Shown here: positions 1 through 12,900 of the stretch, in pieces
Layout of the letters: each line of letters starts with the position of its first letter
Position numbering within the stretch: the first letter of the stretch is position 1
NCBI GenBank assembly: GCA_002633005.1
Contig: NMRA01000204.1
Span: 337,645-401,644 of the forward strand
DNA: 64,000 nt
DNA from: Phoronis australis
Taxonomy: Eukaryota > Phoronida > Phoronidae
Reading direction: 5' to 3'
The notes under the pieces: model-generated
What the model was told of the DNA's origin: nothing
The model's database searches: none
What the model saw: only the letters and a program-made list of their open reading frames with translations
Program-made: the position numbers and the translations under genes

Positions 1-797
1 ATAATTTGAGTTTTTTTCTTAAGACCACCAGCCATGAATTTTTATTTCTGCTGCCGTCCCCCCCTCCCACACGGATTTTACTGGAACAGCCCTCAATTTT
101 TCATATTCTACTACCATTAAAAACATAATATGGAAAATTTGGTATGAAATGATATTAGAAAAGTACAACTTTTCAAACTGGAAGTTCCAAAAACATTAGC
201 TGACCTGAGTAGGCTGTGTTCTCTAACTTTTTTGTGTTGATAGCTTTGATCAATGGTCAAGTTGCCAAACACTTTTCAGTCTGCCCAAGCCCACATACAA
301 AATTTGCCTTTTATACTAGAGCAATGATGGTGCAAATAGGTAAAAATGATCATGCAAAAGATATTCAGTTGATCAGATGCACAGTGTTTGCATTGTGCAG
401 CTTGCTTACAGAGTCTCTATGTCTGCCTTAAAAAATTGATATTTGTATTCATTTTGGTTTAATAGAAATCCGCTTGAATTTCCAGCACCTTTCAGCATAA
501 GTAAAATAAACAACCCAGAGTGACCAAGAAGGTAACATTCCCCTTTAGATGATACTAATGTTCATTCGGAGTTTGTATATTTTCAAAGAAGTACAAAATA
601 TAAGATGGTCGTTTCCACACTGCATAATTATTAATGTAACCACTGTCCGTACCATATTTTTCACCCTAGCTCATCAGCTCAAACAAATCAATTGTCCACG
701 ATCTCTCAACTTGTGTGTTGCCATCCTAACATCACATCCATCTTGTTCATTCACCATTCAGACCAACTACCACATGTTACCTAGTATTCTATTGCAG
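1..797. other. Intron sequence upstream of the first recognisable TAF1 exon
   Basis: No exon could be supported here. A short stretch at about 470-530, ending in AAG before GTAACA, was checked in all three frames and each is stopped. The preceding TAF1 exons (TBP-binding N-terminus and start of the HAT core) must lie outside the window. The interval ends in a pyrimidine-poor but usable acceptor (attgcag at 791-797). Confidence 0.7.
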
Positions 798-971
798 CAC
801 TCCATCCCAGCTATGGAGCTGAGGCAGCCGTTCTTCCCCACTCACATGGGTCTGACCAAACTGAGGCTGTTCCATCGGACGCTACTCAAGCGCTACACCT
901 ACGGCCCCATGAGTGAGCCTGGCCCCAAGTCTGTACTGCCCCTGTTGAAGACCATCAGGAGAAAAGCCAAG
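798..971 (+). CDS. TAF1: TAF1 window exon 1
   Basis: 58 codons, phase 0 at both ends. It begins [18 protein letters not shown], a hallmark TAF1 block in the HAT/DUF3591 core, and ends RRKAK before donor GTAAGG. The open frame continues upstream into intron without a splice signal, so the acceptor at 797 sets the start. Confidence 0.95.
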
Positions 972-3900
972 GTAAGGTTGCAGTTCAGTTCGACGTTTTT
1001 GCGTTTTCTTATTACAAGTAGGTACAGTTGACCTAAGGCGTGTTTGCATATTCATATTCTTTCCTGTGTCCCTTGGGTTTATGGATTACAATAACAAGGT
1101 GGAAACAAAATATCCATGTCGGCATACTGTTTCCTACATTCACATTTCTTTCTATCCACAGATGCGAGAGCTGGAACGACAAGCTGCAGGCGGAGGTGAG
1201 ATTTTCTTCATGCGAGCCCCCCAGGACTTGACAGGCATGGATGGGGAGCTGATACTGGCCGAGTACTCCGAGGAGTGGCCCCCCGTGCTGTCGCAGGTCG
1301 GCATGGCAACCAAGATCAAGAACTACTACAAAAGGGTAGGTGATGGCTGTGAGTCGGAGTCTTTTCTTTCTATTTTGTATGATGCAGCGCAATCATTAAG
1401 GGTGTGTGGGACATTAGAAGATTTTCTGACTTTAGTTATCTTTGGAACGTCATATCTCAGAAACGGCCGATCAGATTTCTATGAAACTTTCAAATACCAC
1501 TCTTTATCCAGTGTTCCCCAAAACGTTATCAGGGATTGTTTAAGTGTTCCACTTTTGCCTGAGGGCTCTCATAAAACGGGACTTTTTCGCGAAATAATTA
1601 AGCTGCACAAAACGAAAATGAAATTATATTTTGAAAAACTGTAACACAGGTTTTTGAAATCTCACCTTCAATAAGATGTTATCGATACTGTTGTTTTGCT
1701 ATCAGCCTTTCTTTTTTGCTAAATAGACATGGTTCAATAGTTCAGTTAATCACAGATTGGTACTAAGAAGTCAAATATCAAGTTCTGAAGGTTTTCAAAA
1801 TTCAATTACTACTGGTTAAATACGCAGACATGTCAATAATTTTCTACAAAATCATATTGAGTTAAGAAACATGTATGTTTTCTAGACCACCTGGAACTTG
1901 TTCGTATGGAGATCATGTACTGCAAGCATGGCATTTTTGTGATAGCCAGTAGTTACATCAGTATAGATATATTGTTGTTTTTATTACTTTTCAGAAACCA
2001 GGGACAGACAACAACCCCCCAAAGTTCAAGTACGGTGAGCTGGCATACGCTCACACCTCACCGTTCCTTGGCAACCTGTCTCCAGGTGAGAGTGTCCAGG
2101 CAGTAGAGAACAACATGTTCCGTGCACCTATCTATGAACAGATGTTGGCGGATACTGACTTCTTGATCATCAGGAACAGGCAACAGTAAGTGGCAATAGG
2201 ATATTTTATACACTCTTTCACTGTCTCTTCATAAATGCTACATATCCTGACATCTACCTGATAAGCCAGGTAAACCCGGCTCCATACTGTTACAGGTGGT
2301 CTGCGCAGTCATAAATCTCACTGCGTGAAACTAGAATATCTAGGCACCAGGCAACTAGTTTAAAGTTCAAGGATATATTCTGGGCAATGAGAAGTCGTTA
2401 TTATGCGTCAACAGTGTTAATTAACATTAAAGGTGTGGCAATAGTTATTTATGCTGGAAACCAATCTGTAGTTTATATTGAGATGTGACAAATCAAGCAG
2501 GATGTTTGGACATATTAGTTATAAAGTGTTAAGAAAATCACGCACATAAAACCGTTTTTCAAGGTAGGTGTAGCAGTGTGGCTGGATTAGAAGACAGAAT
2601 TTGTGTAAGCCAATGCAGAGCTGGTCTTTTGACTTCAATGTCAAATCCTGAAGTAAAATGTGGTATGAGCATCAAAATGGTTTCTTTTGGAGATTGTTCA
2701 TGTAGGAGGCAACACTACTTGACACTTTGAGTTGTCCTTATCTCTTGTTCTCTTTCATCTAAAACTTTGTTGACGCTTCACTGCTCAACTGCTGTTGTCT
2801 ATTTTTGTTCTCAGCTACTGCATTCGGGAAGTGGATGCTATCTACACAGTGGGACAGCAGTGCCCTCTGATGGAGGTACCAGGACCTAACTCCAAGAAGG
2901 CCAATAACTTTGTTCGAGACTTCCTTCAAGTATGTCTGTTCTGCTTCAATTTCCTTGACAAAAATTTGTCAGGGCCGCTTTGATACAGCATATAGTGTAA
3001 TCTTCACGTGTGCAAGACAATTGACAACCTGCCTAGTGTTCAAAAATTGGTCTTAGGTTTTGAATCTGCTTTTATTTCTAAAATTCAGTGTTACAGTACA
3101 AGTCGTGGAAAGACATCAATACAAGATGCATGAGTCTAAGACTTCAAAATGATTTTATGTGTTCTTTTGAGTACTTTATTATACAATGCAAAAGTGGTCA
3201 TTTGTGATGCGATAACATATCCCCGAATTAGATTCTGTTACTATTACCTTAAAACTGGGTAGCACAACAAAGCCCAGTAAACAAACTGAAACATACAATC
3301 GCATGAAGTAACATAATTGCAGTAGGATCAATGTATTACTTTATCTCTGCTTTTTCTTGCGAAGGTGTTCATTTATCGCCTGTTTTGGAGAAGTAAAGAT
3401 GAGCCTCGAAGGATCAAAATGGACGACATCAAGAAGGCCTTCCCGTCACACTCGGAGAGCAGTATCAGGAAAAGACTGAAGCTGTGTGCTGACTTCAAAA
3501 GAACAGGTGATGTCACATGAAATGCATTCGTGTAAACGCTGTCGATCGGTTGTTTTACCTCCATTATTGTTGTTTCACTCATAACTTACACATACTCTTT
3601 GCACACTGTCTCATCTTTTTTGTGTCTCCCAAAGACACTGAATCAGTTGTTCTATTTTCAAAAAGTCGGTGACGTAACATCACCACTTTTGAGTAAAAAA
3701 ATTAACGATTCAAACAATTATTCTTCAGGTTATTTATTATATTTTTTTTCTAATAAGTGCCATCTTTATAGTTTACAATCGCTAGACTCAAAAACAGTTG
3801 TATTGGCAGACACGAGATCTGTTTCATGAAAGTGTCTTAAGACTCGATAGAGAGATTTGGTCTTACATTCCAAACAACTATTTCTGAAAAAGCAATTAAA

Positions 3901-6900
3901 CCCACTTTAGTAGAAAAGCAAAGTCTCTGAGAATATTGAAAGAATTACCAGTTGCTGAGATAACTAATAAGTTATTTCTAGGCTGTGATGCGCTCATTAT
4001 TACTTTGCTAAACCCTGATTCATCAATTCTGAAGTGGAAGTGTTAGACTGAATTTCTGTCTTAAGTCTTAAAGTCACTTTTCTCGAAACAGAGCCCTAGT
4101 CTATGCGGAGGCAGTGTGGCCTAGTGGGAGAGTTTTCCGCTTCCTTTACACGAGGTCATGGGTTCCCACGGGGTACACTACTAGACCCTTGAGTCAGGTC
4201 TATAGCTCCTCAGCGCAGTTTTATTTTTGTATTAATAAAGCATAAAATTGGTTCTAGGTGATCAGTGCAATGGGCCCACTAGAGTGGCCTGCGCACGTCT
4301 GGTACAATGTGTATCAGACTGCTTGCAATTATTTTTTTATTGTGTCGTGTTAGGTATGGACTCTAACTGGTGGGTGGTCAAGCCTGACTTTAGACTGCCT
4401 GCGGAGGAGGAGATACGAGCCATGGTGACCCCTGAACAGTGCTGCGGCTTTTACAGTTTGGTGGCAGCGGAACAGCGACTGAAGGTAGGACTGGCGTCTT
4501 TAAAATCATGGTTTGTACAGACCTAAAAAGTTGTGGAATTTGGGGTCTGCCAGGAACTTTCTTGTAATTTTGTATTAACTTGAAAATTTTACCAGTATAG
4601 TTACAAACATTTAGATATTTAGTCCTCGGTATCCATCTTCAATTTTTTAATTAAAGAGTGAAGATTTATAGACAAAAATGACATCTTCCCAAATCTTAGG
4701 TTTGGAATTAACCGCAAGAGGTTTTCTTTAAAAATTCAGGTTAATTGGATAGTTTGTCATGCTTTGTTCGTTTCCAGGCCATTGTGATCTGATTTGATTG
4801 TAGCACTTGCTAAAACACATCCATCATTTTTAGTGAGGGGACACTTGTCTCGGGCAATTTTTATTGATCATAATTTTATCATACAAGATTATTATATGAA
4901 TTATATGCAATTTCTATGCATTTATGTGATAACACAGAATTCATGTTAATGGTTGGTATAATTTTTTATGTAAGGTTTATTGTGAGTCACGTTAATTTAT
5001 ATGATTTTTTATCACTGAGCAATGATTAATGACCAAAAGAAGTTTTTTATGAAAGATGCTGTGAAGGATGATCATTTATGATCGTCCTCATACGAATGAC
5101 TAAAATGAGGGCGTAATCTCCATGCTCATCACTTGACCCATGTGTGTCTCTCTGCACCTGTAGGATGCTGGCTATGGTGAAAAGTCTCTGTTTGCTCCCG
5201 AGGAGGAGGATGACGACATGCAGATAAAGATTGAAGATGAGGTAGGTGGCGCTACGTGTCATGTGATGACAGGTGCTGTGACAGTTGATGCTAATCATGG
5301 CTGTTAAACACATTCCTTTTAAAAAATTATTCGCCAGTTTATTGCGAAAATAAAGTTCTAAAATTATGCACGGAAAATCCTACAAGAGTAATGGAACAGT
5401 AATTTTGAATTTTTAGAATGAACAATTTTTAAAAAATTCATCGTAAAATTGAGTAAAGGAAAAGAAAATGTTTTGATATTTTGACCTGTAGCCTTAATGA
5501 AAAATGTGAATACGTTTAAAAATTCTGTGTTATTGTATTTTAGTTTTTATCAAAGTACAAAATGATCATTTGCTTCTCCTCAGGTGATCACTGCACCTTG
5601 GCGGACGACACGCGCATATATCTCTGCGATGAAAAACAAGTGTCTGCTTGCCTTGACGGGTGTGGCCGACCCTACAGGCTGCGGAGAGGGCTTCTCCTAT
5701 GTGCGTGTGCCTAACAAGCCCCAGTCAAAAGAAGAAAATCAAACTCCTCAGAAGAAGACAGTGACGGGAACGGACGCTGACCTGAGGAGGCTGGCCTTGA
5801 AGGATGCCAGGCAGTTACTGAAGAAGTTTGGTGTACCTGAGGCTGAAGTAAGGGGATGGAGGGCTGAAGCCCGTCTCATTTTAATTCTTCATTCCACAAT
5901 TAAGTCAGTTTTGATTAAAGAGCTATGAGTTGAATTAGTTCAGAGAACACTGACATCTCAGAACCTACTTTGAAGCTTGCTGGAGCCACTTGATATTGTA
6001 GTCATTGCTATTTAAACACTAAGTAATTCCTATTATTGACTGTCTCTGTATTTGAAAAATATGGTTCCTAGTGTCAAATAAATTATTAGTCACTAAGTAA
6101 AAGGGAGTGCATGTTCTGCAGCATAATTTTTTTCATATATTGTACTGAGGGTCTAGGGACAATGAAGTTAATAGTCTTCATCAAAACATGTATATAACAA
6201 AGACCTTGTTCTCAGTAATGTAAGTGAAAAGTATCATCTCTGATTAGTGGGACTGGCGAAAAGGGATTGGTGCACAGTTATGTTATCTCTTTGTAAGTGA
6301 GCGAACAAACATTTAGAGGCAAATTTGGATTTATATTATTTTGAAAATGGATGTTATTTTAGTTTTTTGAACTTTCAGATAAAGAAGCTGTCACGTTGGG
6401 AAGTGATTGATGTTGTGAGAACCATGTCCACTGAGCAAGCAAAGGCAGGCCAGGAAGGTGACTACACTTACGTTTCTTATCACAGTTTTTTCGAAGAGAT
6501 TCCTGTAATTATCCAGTTGGTTTTGCTTTTGTGGATGCAGTTGACATAGTATTCTGTTCTACAGGGTGTCACAAAATGCACTCACGGAGTTAAAATTTGG
6601 GTTCTGCGACTAGTCCACTGTGTGGAGATGGCCTTGTTGTGAAAACAGGCACGGGAGCCATCACAAGAATAAATAACAAACGAGTTGGTTTTAGAGAATG
6701 AAAACTTACCTCTCAAGAGATACTTAAAACTCCAAAGTGTTGAGGAACTGCTAAGACAATTAATCTTCTTCCCAAGTTAGTAGACATTGTGCTTATGTTG
6801 TTTTAAGACTTAAATCCTTTTTTGATCACCTCTTATGATGTAAACCAATAATGTTTTTCCTTGGGCAATAAACAAGTAAGTAGTTATCGTCATTTGATGT

Positions 6901-9900
6901 GTGGGAACATATTTGGGACACCCTGTATTTTTATTTTTGTGTACAGGTCATCCGTGAATACCTATCCTGTATTGTTTCTAGTTTCCTGAAGCATACTGTT
7001 TTCCATGTGTGATTTGCTCGTGACTTTTATTTGCAGACTGGTATTCGTACGAAGATGTTTCTGGTATCATTTGTTACACGAGTTTTGTTGCTCTGTTTTA
7101 TTTTTTACAAAGTTGCTTGATGTAAAAGCAGAAAATAACTTCTGTCGGTTATGTCTGAAGTATGAAATGGACCCTGCTTTGAACATGTTAATTTTGTCGC
7201 ACTGTGTACGATTCAAAAGTTAAAAACTAACATTGAGAATTTGCTGACAGTCTGACACTGGTTTATGCATTTGTTCGTTTGTGTTGATATATTCTCACCT
7301 GTTTCTAAAGCTCTCTAGTCTCCGTCAGAAACTGTAATAATTGTGTTGGTGTTTTATGTTGCAGTTGGTATGACAAAGTTTGCCCGTGGTAATCGTTTTT
7401 CCATCGCTGAGCAGATGGAGAGGTACAGAGAGGAATGCCAGAGAATATTCGATTTACAGAACAGGTATGTAGTGTGTGTAGTGGCCTGAAGAGGTCACCA
7501 ACAGCATGGTTTTGTTGACTATTCATTCCCAGAATTCTCTGAATACTAAGCAACATGTGAACTTGCGTGGTAGAGACAATGGCTGCGAAGAAAGTTATTG
7601 TTTTTAATACCAAAAGACGGATGGTAGCCACTTTAGCATAGTTCTTGTAAAATACCTTTGTTCTACTTTTTCACTCGTCGGTTGGTGTCTATTTTCATAG
7701 AAATAATTATCATATGTCTATGATTGTGGACTGTCTATTAGTTGGTTGTTCTCTACTGCTTCCTGTCTAAGAAAGACTGCAGAACTCATTGTTACTAGAC
7801 AAATACGGCTTGGGCGTTATGGAAATAATGACATTGTTTTACCTAATGTGTCTTATCTGGATCAATTATTCTCTAACAGGGTGCTAAGCTCCACAGAAGT
7901 CTTGTCTACAGATGAGGGGGAAAGTGACTCCGAGTCGGACGGTAATGACTCGGACTTTGAGGAGATGGGCAAGAATATTGAGAGTATGTTGGCCAATAAG
8001 AAGACAAGTCACCAGGTGAGGCTAGACACTGAGGAAATCTAGTTTGAATTCAAGTTGAAATTATGGAAAAAATTAGTGACTCATTTGAGGTAGAGAAATA
8101 TTTCATGGATTAGACTCATTCCTTAGCTGGGCTTCTAAATCTAATACATGCATGTCAACCCATTTTTTCTCTGGCGTTAGCAATTCTTTGAGGCAACATG
8201 TAGTGCTGACCTACTATACTCAGTGACAGTGGTGCATGAGCAATGCATGGATTCTCAATGGCAAAAAGGCATTATAGTGATTCTGGGAAATGCACAACAT
8301 TTTAGCACTATAACGTGGGACTACAGAAAGGACAAAAAAGAAAATTTAAAAACAATAGTGGTTAACATGTTTGCTTATGGCCTGTCATGTAAACACTATG
8401 GCCAGAGATTAATTTTTATTATCAGGCCCAAATTCTTGGTGGGCTGACAATCTGGACCCCATGTCCACAATAGCCTGATATCAAACACCAAAACTGGACT
8501 TACTGTGACCCACAGTTAATTGGTCAAAGTATGTTATGAGTCTGGCAACTGGATTGTTTGTGCACCTTGACCAATAAGAAAACAGACATGTTCTTGAAAG
8601 TTGAGCACTAGGCTTTTTGGATTGTGGATTTGTAACTGGAATTGTTTTTATGTCATGGTGTCATCTTAGTGTGTAAATCAAGGCTGTGACCATTGCTGTA
8701 TAATCTAGTTAAATCACAGTTAAACAACAGAATTTTTGCTGTACCTTGATAAATTTGTAACATTTTCATGTCCAACCAAAGACAACACTTAGAGGAATGT
8801 TGCAAAATTTATTTGTTCTTTGAAAATTAATGTGCTTTCTTAGAGTGAATTCAGTCTATGTATTGTCATGTGTTTTAGCTGAGCCATGAGAAAGAGGAGG
8901 CAGAACGTAAAGAACTGCAGAAGATGATGATGGGTGAAGAAGGGAAGAAGGGACGGAAGGAGAAGAAGAAAAAGAAGAAACATAAGATACACGGTCTAGA
9001 CGCTGATGGAGAGGGTCATGTAAGTATACATATCAGGGTGTGGGTAGAGAGATGGGTGATGGAGAGGGTCATGTGATTATACACGTCAGGCTGTGGGTAG
9101 AGGGGTGGGTGATGGGAAGAAAAGGTGGATGAAAAGGAAATAAGAGGCTGACTAGTACGGATGCTTATGTCAAAGGTCACATGAGTATTACATTTGCTGG
9201 ACCAGGGTTTGATGAATAAGTTAAAATTCATATTAAACAGAATTTTTAGTATGTCATACATAGAAACGAATCATGATCTTGGATTTGGTTTATGAAAATT
9301 TCCCAAAGTAGCTTTAGCTTGGATTCTCTTATAATTCTTGCATACAAATTTAATCGCTGTCCGCAGAAAAGTCATTCCCAATCGAAAAACCAATGACTTA
9401 AGTGTGTTTCGGAAAATTCAAAACTATATGAAAACTCGTAAATCTTGCTAGTTGTAATTCAAAACATTTCCAACACCTTATTATTACGCACTGTGTTGTA
9501 AATTATGGGATGGATGATGGGATGGGAATTTGGAAGACAAAGGAGGAAGAGTCCGGAAGAACAAAAATGGTATTAGGGATAAAAATTAGGCATAGAAAAT
9601 GAAGAAGAAGAAAAAGAAGCACATTCTGTAATGTTTGAACTCTAATGGAGAGGATCAGCTGAGTTGGGCTCTCATGTACAAAATGAAGCATATTTTGTGA
9701 TGAAACATGTCTTGTTAGTGTCTGGATAGAACCAACAAGTACGTGATTATACTTTTGAGTAAACAATTACAACGTCTTGCTCTGTTTGTAGGGAGGTCGC
9801 TACCTGAAGATAACGCGAACATTCAGGAACGAAGAGGGCAAGTTGTTTACGAGAACAGAAAAAGTGAGGAAATCGCTCATTATTGATACTTATGTCCGAA

Positions 9901-12900
9901 TACGACAGACTAAGGATGATGCCTTCATGTGAGTGCTTTCTGGTTATGTTTTGTTATCACTGATATTTGTGGTACTGTAACTGGTGATGTTGAAGAATGA
10001 GATATTTTTATAAACTGAATCTTTGCATATTCAAGAAATCTGAGTGTGTCCTAACGTCCATTATGTTTTTGAGAGAGGAACATGATGAAGCGGGTAGACT
10101 TAGATAGATTAGAGAGAAATTTTCAAACTTTTTGGTCATCAATATTCAATTTGGTACAGCACGACTCATACAAAAGACGTTTTGTGATTTTCTGTGCACT
10201 CCAACTCAATCCATGTTTTTAATGTTTTGCAATTCTTTGTAATCTAAAATTTCCTTAATTTTTCATTTTGTACATGAATGTAATCTTAATTCCCAATCAT
10301 TTAAAGCTGAGCAAATGTCTATTTATCATTTTGTCATTTTGCAGTCGCATACAGCATAATGAAGTTCTAATTTATGGAATGGGTCATTGATTTTTAGAGC
10401 TGCTTTTTCAATTTCAGCAAAAATCATTTCTCCACACTTGATGATCAGCAGAAGGAAGAGATGAAACGAGAGAGGCGAAGGTAAGATATTGTTCTTATCA
10501 GAAGGTAATGCTTTGTTTAATTCAGAAGGTAAGGTATTGTTCAAGTCAGAGGGCAAGGTATTGTCCTAGTCAGAAGGGAATGTTTTGTTCAAGTCAGAAG
10601 GTAAGGCATTGTTCAAGTCAGAAGGTATGGTATTGTTAAAATCAGAAGGTATAAGTTATAGTCCAAGTCAGAAAGGAATTTAACACCATTCATTTCTCTC
10701 AAACATACTTGACATTTTGATGATGTTTAACTTGTTCCAGCCCTGACATAATGTTTTTGATTTACAGGCAGGCTGTAAATTATTTTTTGTACTGCCTGGT
10801 AGATGAGATAGCCAGTTTAAAAAATTGACTTTTCTAGCTGTCGCTTTCATAATCAGGTCATTAGCCCAGATTTAGCTAAGATGATTGTAAGCTCAATGTT
10901 AATTTGCATGCAGTTCATTACATGACTTGTGAATGCAGTCGTTAAGTTTGAGTATGAAAAATTGTCAACTTTATTTCAATTTCGGTCCTCTAAATAGGAA
11001 GTATTGCATTGGCAGTACCATGCCACGACCGTCTTAGCTACAGCTGGTATTACATCCTCTGATGAAATGGGACCCTGACCATTTGGTGTCACTGATGGAA
11101 CTGGTCCACACTGGGATCTGTCAATCTTCCCTCACAAGGGTTCATCACTGATCATTTTGTGTTGGTACAGATCAGCTGTTTCATTCTGCTTGTCCCCTCA
11201 CTATCATCCCATCACAGTTACAGCATTGTATTTTGGATGTATGAAACAATTCAGTTACTTTTTGTTAGTTTTATGTGTTAGGTGCATAAAGGAGAAGGTT
11301 AACTTTGTTTTTTATACAAGACTGTCAATGTTTCTTGTGTTAACTTTGATGATGATAGCATTCATTTTGTAGAATTCAAGAACAGTTGCGACGCATTAAG
11401 CGTAATCAGCTGAAAGAGAAGATGGCAGCCAACTCCCCAGTCAGTTCAAAGAAGAAAAAGAAACTAAACGAGAAACAGCTCAAGGTACTCACTTTGTTTT
11501 CTGTTGTGGATTTGATTCATCTTGAAACTATTTAGTATTTTAATACTTCTCCAAAATCCAAAGACAAGAACATGGTGCAAGGATCTCGTGATGATGAAAA
11601 TAAAAAAAGTTAGTTCTGTGAATCTTAATAGCGGGTGTAGTACAGAACAATTTATATAACGACTATTTGTTTTTTTGTTATTTTGGGCTCAGAAACACAT
11701 TATTTCATTATTAGTTTTTATAATCTCTTTCAATATGGTGAATCCACATGAAAATTGATTTTTTTCAATGAACCTGAAGCAGTCTTTTCTCAAAATCCTT
11801 ACCCAGATAAAAATGCTGTTGTGACATTCCATCAGGAGCATCAGTAGCATATCTCCCACTGTAAACAATACGCCCCGCCGCGAACAATGTGCCCCGCCGT
11901 GAACAGTATGCCCCGCTGCAAACAATATGCCCCGCCACTAACAATGTGTCCTGCTGTGAACAAAGTGCCCTGCCGTGAACAATATGCCCGACCGTGAGCA
12001 ATGTCCCTCACCGTGAGCAACTTCCCCCATTGTTGGCAATGTCCCCTGTAAACAATGTCACTCACTGTAAATAGTATCCCCCTCTATTCACTGTAAACAG
12101 AAAGCAGTTTTTCCTCAAAAGTCACATTTCAAGTGAAGCATCACTTAGATATCCCTGCGTCATTCACAGATGCGGTGTGGTGCGTGCGGCGCCATCGGTC
12201 ACATGCGCACTAACAAGGAGTGTCCCATGTATAACAAGACGATGGAGGAGTCAAAGCCGTCAGTGCCTGTAGCCATGACAGAGGAGCAGGAGGAGGAGGC
12301 AGAGAAAAGTCTGGAAGTGGATCATGATTTGATCAACGTGGACGGCACCAAGCTGATTATCTCAAAGAATCTCGTCGAACAGTGAGTTACACAGAAATAT
12401 ATCGAGGGATAGATTTATAGTGTCCCCTGTGTCGGGCTTACTTTTAACTCGGGTCCTGTTGAATATCTGGAAATTGTGGTTACAATCTAAATTCAGGTCA
12501 TAGCTTTCAAAAATTAGAATCAGTTGTTTTTGATCTAGATTCGGGTTGTATAGTTATTGGCTAATAGTCTGCTTAAATAGACAAAACTGTAACAAATGTA
12601 ATCTTGATGATCAATGCAGAATTAACAATTACAATTAGTATAGAGATAATGTAGAAAAGACACAAATCTCAAAAAGTGCTCAGAGCTTCAGCAACTACTT
12701 GACTGTTCAATTGTCTGATTTATTTTTGATTTCATTGTTTTCTGAAGCATGATTCACACTCAAACGTTAGGCTTGACAAATTCTCAATTTCCTTTATTTC
12801 TCATTCAGTGCTGAGAAGGTGAAGAAGAAGTCGCTGGTGCTACACATTCCCAAACAGGCCGTCCATGAACCTAAAGCCAAGAGACGGCGGCTGGGTAACA

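Noticed and set aside
549-797. Open frame upstream of and in frame with TAF1 exon 1, with an ATG
   Set aside because: Sequence is not TAF1-like and an acceptor at 797 marks the start of similarity; the gene clearly begins upstream of the window.
1336-1644. 103-codon open extension of TAF1 exon 2
   Set aside because: It follows a good donor (GTAGGT), the protein is not TAF1-like, and most of it is inside a family A element. Exon 3 joins exon 2 in phase.
4117-4172. A functional tRNA gene
   Set aside because: Only the internal promoter boxes are recognisable; no acceptor stem or intact cloverleaf could be drawn.
10326-10556. Minus-strand open frame with repeated Leu-Pro-Ser-Asp peptides
   Set aside because: Product of the 24-bp (8-codon) minisatellite; not a gene.
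11689-12065. Three overlapping minus-strand open frames with Cys/His/Gly-rich repeats
   Set aside because: They are the three readings of a roughly 20-bp minisatellite within a TAF1 intron.
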